From the NCBI GenBank assembly GCA_963818925.1, contig CAWFTN010000001.1, forward strand, positions 744,001 to 808,000: DNA of 64,000 nucleotides, in the 5' to 3' direction. Under the pieces are notes generated by a model. That model saw nothing but the letters and a program-made list of their open reading frames with translations, ran no database searches and was not told the DNA's origin. Each line of letters starts with the position of its first letter. Positions within the stretch are counted from its first letter, which is position 1. The position numbers were made by a program, and so were the translations under genes. Below, piece by piece: positions 61,685 to 64,000 of this stretch. This DNA is from JAMXLG01 sp963818925 (GTDB lineage: Bacteria > Vulcanimicrobiota > Vulcanimicrobiia > Vulcanimicrobiales > Vulcanimicrobiaceae).

Positions 61685-62260
61685 TTAGTTGAACCTATCC
61701 GCCCGTTTTCTAACGATCTGGGAGACAGCGGCGCCGACACACATTACGGGAACGGCGCCTAATAGCAACATCCAGCTCGACATCGGCGCTTGAGAACCTG
61801 GATGGCCGACGACCGCTGGAATGACAAAGCACAGAACGAGAAATACCGATGCAAAAAACGTAACACGCACGCCATCGGTTCGAACGAGCCAAGCAAGAAT
61901 CGCGCCGAATACTATTGCATTCGAATAGTTGATGCAAACCCACACCGGGGTCGGTATCACATCTGAGCTGCCAAATACCCTATCGATTGCCATGAGAACG
62001 ACCACCATCGCAATTAAGACCGCGAGCGCAGTGATCGCGATGCCAATGCAGCGAATCGCCGATGCACGCGTTCTCGAGTACGAGAGTAGCGAGGGTATTG
62101 AAAGGAGCGTTTGCGTCCAATACCAGCGATTTGCTACCTTCGCTCCGCTGGAATCAACGATGCGAAGATACTCCTCGTGAAGATCGCCCGCTACGATCTC
62201 GTAGTCGCTCCCCGGCGCGACCGCGGCGACGAGGGCTTGGGCAAGGGACGGCGGCCTCAT
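61685..62260 (-). CDS. PadR-associated membrane protein (permease-prefix-like domain)
   Basis: This 191-aa protein has an N-terminal soluble domain with EIVAGDLHEEYLRIVDSSG and NRWYWTQTLLSIPSLL. That is the permease-prefix domain usually fused to or encoded next to PadR-controlled FtsX-like exporters. Four hydrophobic segments follow. Here it stands without an exporter, so it may be a stand-alone regulator or sensor. It overlaps the PadR gene by 4 nt (ATGA). Confidence 0.7.
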   Translation of the reverse strand: MRPPSLAQALVAAVAPGSDYEIVAGDLHEEYLRIVDSSGAKVANRWYWTQTLLSIPSLLSYSRTRASAIRCIGIAITALAVLIAMVVVLMAIDRVFGSSDVIPTPVWVCINYSNAIVFGAILAWLVRTDGVRVTFFASVFLVLCFVIPAVVGHPGSQAPMSSWMLLLGAVPVMCVGAAVSQIVRKRADRFN

Positions 62261-62589
62261 GCGATCGCATTCCGGAACGACACACCCGCGTGAAGGCGAT
62301 CAAGCGTCCGTTGCGCGTTTCTGAGTGCAGAAACGCCGTCTGCCTCGATCTTAAAATGGCGTTTGGCTTTGCCACCGCGTTCAGCAGTCGGCTCACCGGT
62401 CCAAGACGCGACCAAACCCTTGCGTTCGAGACGCTCGAGCGTCTTGTGAACAGCGCCGATCGAGGGGGAACGACCCGTTACGTGCTCGATTTCAGCGCGT
62501 ATCATTCCGCTGTATGCACCGTCACCGAGCCGGATAATCGTTAGCAGCACGATATGCTCGAATTCGCCGAGGTACTCACCTTTGCTCAT
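62257..62589 (-). CDS. PadR-family transcriptional regulator
   Basis: From the ATG at 62589 this is 110 aa: KGEYLGEFEHIVLLTIIRLG begins the winged helix, then IGAVHKTLERLERKGLVASW is the recognition helix and wing, and the short C-terminal dimer helix is SALRNAQRTLDRL. PadR proteins repress their own operon and a downstream membrane protein. Promoter and operator are described separately. A longer start at 62628 is possible but lies upstream of the -10 box. Confidence 0.88.
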   Translation of the reverse strand: MSKGEYLGEFEHIVLLTIIRLGDGAYSGMIRAEIEHVTGRSPSIGAVHKTLERLERKGLVASWTGEPTAERGGKAKRHFKIEADGVSALRNAQRTLDRLHAGVSFRNAIA

Positions 62590-62628
62590 ATTGTTGACAT
62601 AGTAGACAATATTAGTTGGTGCTGTCAA
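62588..62628 (-). promoter_or_regulatory. PadR promoter with overlapping operator
   Basis: On the minus strand TTGACA (62623-62628) is followed by an 18-nt spacer and TACTAT (62599-62604), a near-consensus sigma70 promoter. A perfect 7-bp inverted repeat, ATATTGT at 62606-62612 and ACAATAT at 62588-62594 with an 11-nt spacer, spans the -10 and reaches the ATG. This is a likely autorepression site. The start of transcription would fall 0-3 nt before the ATG. Confidence 0.65.
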
Positions 62629-62845
62629 ACTTGCGCGGCGACTGGGAAATCGCTTTAGCCACGATCAGCCCAATGGCAGCGAGCGAGCCGGGAGCGAGGG
62701 TTCTCAAAAGATAAGTGTTTCTTACAGGTGGCCGGCGCTCGGCTTTTGAGAGTCGTGTGATGTAAAAGCGAAACGGACGCTTCGCGTCCTGCGCCGTCAA
62801 TGACGAGGTTCGTGCGCGTCTCCGGCCGCTCACAAAGCGGCTTAT

Positions 62846-63090
62846 TTGCAAACAGTTTCGCTGCGCGAGGTGATCGCTCGCGTGCGTGTCGTCCTCTGTG
62901 GTAGCGGGACTTCCGTCGATGCGCCGGCGGCGCTCTTGCAGTTTGGACGGCTCGAAATCGACGAAACGGCGCGAAGCACGTCGACGTACACGTGCGCGCC
63001 GGCTGCGGATGAAGATCGAAGAAGAAGCGCGCCCACCGGCGATCGAGCAAACCAATCCACGGCTTCGGTTACAAGTTCGTTCACGCATCA
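62846..63090 (+). pseudogene. Remnant of an OmpR/PhoB-family response regulator
   Basis: Fragments in successive frames spell parts of one protein: SLREVIARVRVVL (end of a receiver domain), LLQFGRLEIDETAR (start of the winged-helix domain), then after a gap VDVHV, RLRMKIEEEARPPAIE and finally IHGFGYKFVHA (end of the wHTH). The receiver core and most of the HTH are missing and at least two frame changes are needed. This is decayed, not a single sequencing error. Confidence 0.6.
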
Positions 63091-63230
63091 GCTTGTGCAA
63101 GCGCTTCACAATCGGCGCCCCCATACCGTTGCTCGTGCTACGCGCACGGCTGCGCCGGAACGCGGCGCGCGTGCGTCTGGCGAGCGTGCAACTCGCCAGA
63201 CGGCTCTCGTTTATGACGAATTGCTCGCGA

Positions 63231-63683
63231 TTACATCGCGCCCTTTTTAACTGGGATATTGGTTTGTGGACCTTCGCCGGCCACCTCTTCTACGGTTTCG
63301 CCCTTGGCCATCGACCAGTGATGAAGTCCCGCCGGTACAGCGATGAACGAGCCGGCTGGAAGTATCTTAGCGTTGGCCTTATTTACGCTATCGCCCGTTC
63401 CGAATAATAGGGTTCCTTGCATAACCGTAATGTATTCGGGATGCGCGTGAAAATGCGGTTTGTTAGTGTAGCCGTCGGGCATCCTGACGCGTATAACGCT
63501 CATTCCCGCTTTGTTAGGATCACCTACGAGTGTGGCCGCCGAGCTTCCCTTAGACGGGCCGGTTCCCGCAATCCAATGCATATCGTCTGGCGTGAATGTC
63601 ATCACAGTACTTGCCGCAATTGCAGCGGCTGCACCGGCCATCAAGGACAGGCCCAGAAAGATTGACACAACGAATTTCGTCAT
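63231..63683 (-). CDS. Exported cupin-domain protein
   Basis: From the ATG at 63683 (AAGGG 8 nt upstream) this is 150 aa with a signal peptide (VVSIFLGLSLMAGAAAAIAA). The cupin motif is PHFHAHPEYITVMQGTLLFG then PAGSFIAVPAGLHHWSMA: three His and a Glu can bind a metal. It ends EEVAGEGPQTNIPVKKGAM. Related secreted cupins act on small ligands; no pathway is apparent. Confidence 0.8.
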   Translation of the reverse strand: MTKFVVSIFLGLSLMAGAAAAIAASTVMTFTPDDMHWIAGTGPSKGSSAATLVGDPNKAGMSVIRVRMPDGYTNKPHFHAHPEYITVMQGTLLFGTGDSVNKANAKILPAGSFIAVPAGLHHWSMAKGETVEEVAGEGPQTNIPVKKGAM

Positions 63684-64000
63684 CGATGTAGCCCTTCTGT
63701 TCCGGCCTTGCGGCCAGAACGGCAAACAGATGTGCTCTCCGAAGGTGTGTGCTTCGCCGTTAAGTGAACGGCTCCGCCGCGTCAACGCGCAACGACTGTC
63801 ATTCTCGATTAATGTCCATAGGCAATCCTGTGAGGGGCGGGACCGTTCTGACCGTGAATTCAGTGCGTTCTGAGCTCACCCCGTTAGTAGACCGTGGCGA
63901 TACGTGGAGAATCGGCTTCGTCACCGATTTCGTTCGCTGCCGCAACCTCTTTCGGCGTTTTGTTTGCCAGCATTGAGTGCGGTCTAAACTCACTGCACTA
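63684..64000. other. Right-edge region without a supported gene
   Basis: About 317 nt upstream of the cupin gene. Short frames on both strands lack homology or coding pattern that I can recognise. It holds the cupin promoter and possibly the edge of a gene outside the window. Confidence 0.4.

Noticed and set aside
63764..63993. Short frames on both strands at the right edge
   Set aside because: No family motif and composition like non-coding sequence.
1..64000. CRISPR arrays, insertion sequences, prophage and integrase genes
   Set aside because: No regularly spaced repeats, transposase or integrase motifs were seen on either strand.

Overview
The window is a GC-rich bacterial chromosome segment with no phage, plasmid, IS, CRISPR, tRNA or rRNA that I can see. 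It suggests an aerobic, free-living soil-type bacterium. An aa3-type oxidase is split over two divergent operons beside an actinobacterial-style Rieske/cytochrome b pair. There are many secreted lipoproteins, an S53 acid peptidase and an HdeA-like protein, plus several promoters that look leaderless. The overall style fits a candidate phylum such as Eremiobacterota (WPS-2) or a neighbour of Actinobacteria/Chloroflexi. That placement is inference from gene style, not a computed result.

Layout. 0-6.8 kb: a partial M81 peptidase and a solute-binding lipoprotein, then a minus-strand run of haloacetate/fluoroacetate dehalogenase, a peroxiredoxin-like protein with an in-frame TGA at the catalytic Cys position, a cupin, a dipeptide epimerase and a serine hydrolase. 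6.8-12.9 kb: the respiratory locus ctaC-ctaD-ctaF (minus) and ctaE-qcrA-qcrB-ctaG (plus), closed by a strong hairpin. 12.9-15 kb: an S53 peptidase lipoprotein whose 5' leader can fold so as to bury its Shine-Dalgarno. 15.3-18.6 kb: IF-1 and a DEAD-box helicase, neither with a normal start codon, then two frameshifted enzymes. 18.6-30 kb: a Bat-like pair, DUF885, a GPH transporter, penicillin-binding/serine-hydrolase genes, a secreted putative glycosidase and a 5'-3' exonuclease. 30-35 kb: a five-gene nickel/cobalt-type operon (NicO, NiCoT, two DUF4331-type proteins, TPR). 35-40.8 kb: ferritin-like, DJ-1/YHS fusion with an AraC regulator, HdeA-like and small proteins. 40.9-55.9 kb: five translationally coupled giant genes (547, 1418, 944, 1138 and 932 aa), including a PhoD-like phosphatase and a DUF6603-like protein. 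This is the most likely undescribed system here. 56-64 kb: M19 dipeptidase, hemerythrin with a histone-like tail, STAS, alpha/beta hydrolases (one decayed), a PadR module with a clear promoter/operator, a response-regulator remnant and a secreted cupin.

The best leads are the candidate selenoprotein with a SECIS-like hairpin at 5.76-5.80 kb, the giant five-gene cassette, the structured leader of the S53 peptidase, and the AUU/AUC-type starts of infA and the helicase. Several broken reading frames (17.4, 18.35, 38.95, 59.75 and 63.0 kb) mean assembly indels must be excluded before any is called a pseudogene.
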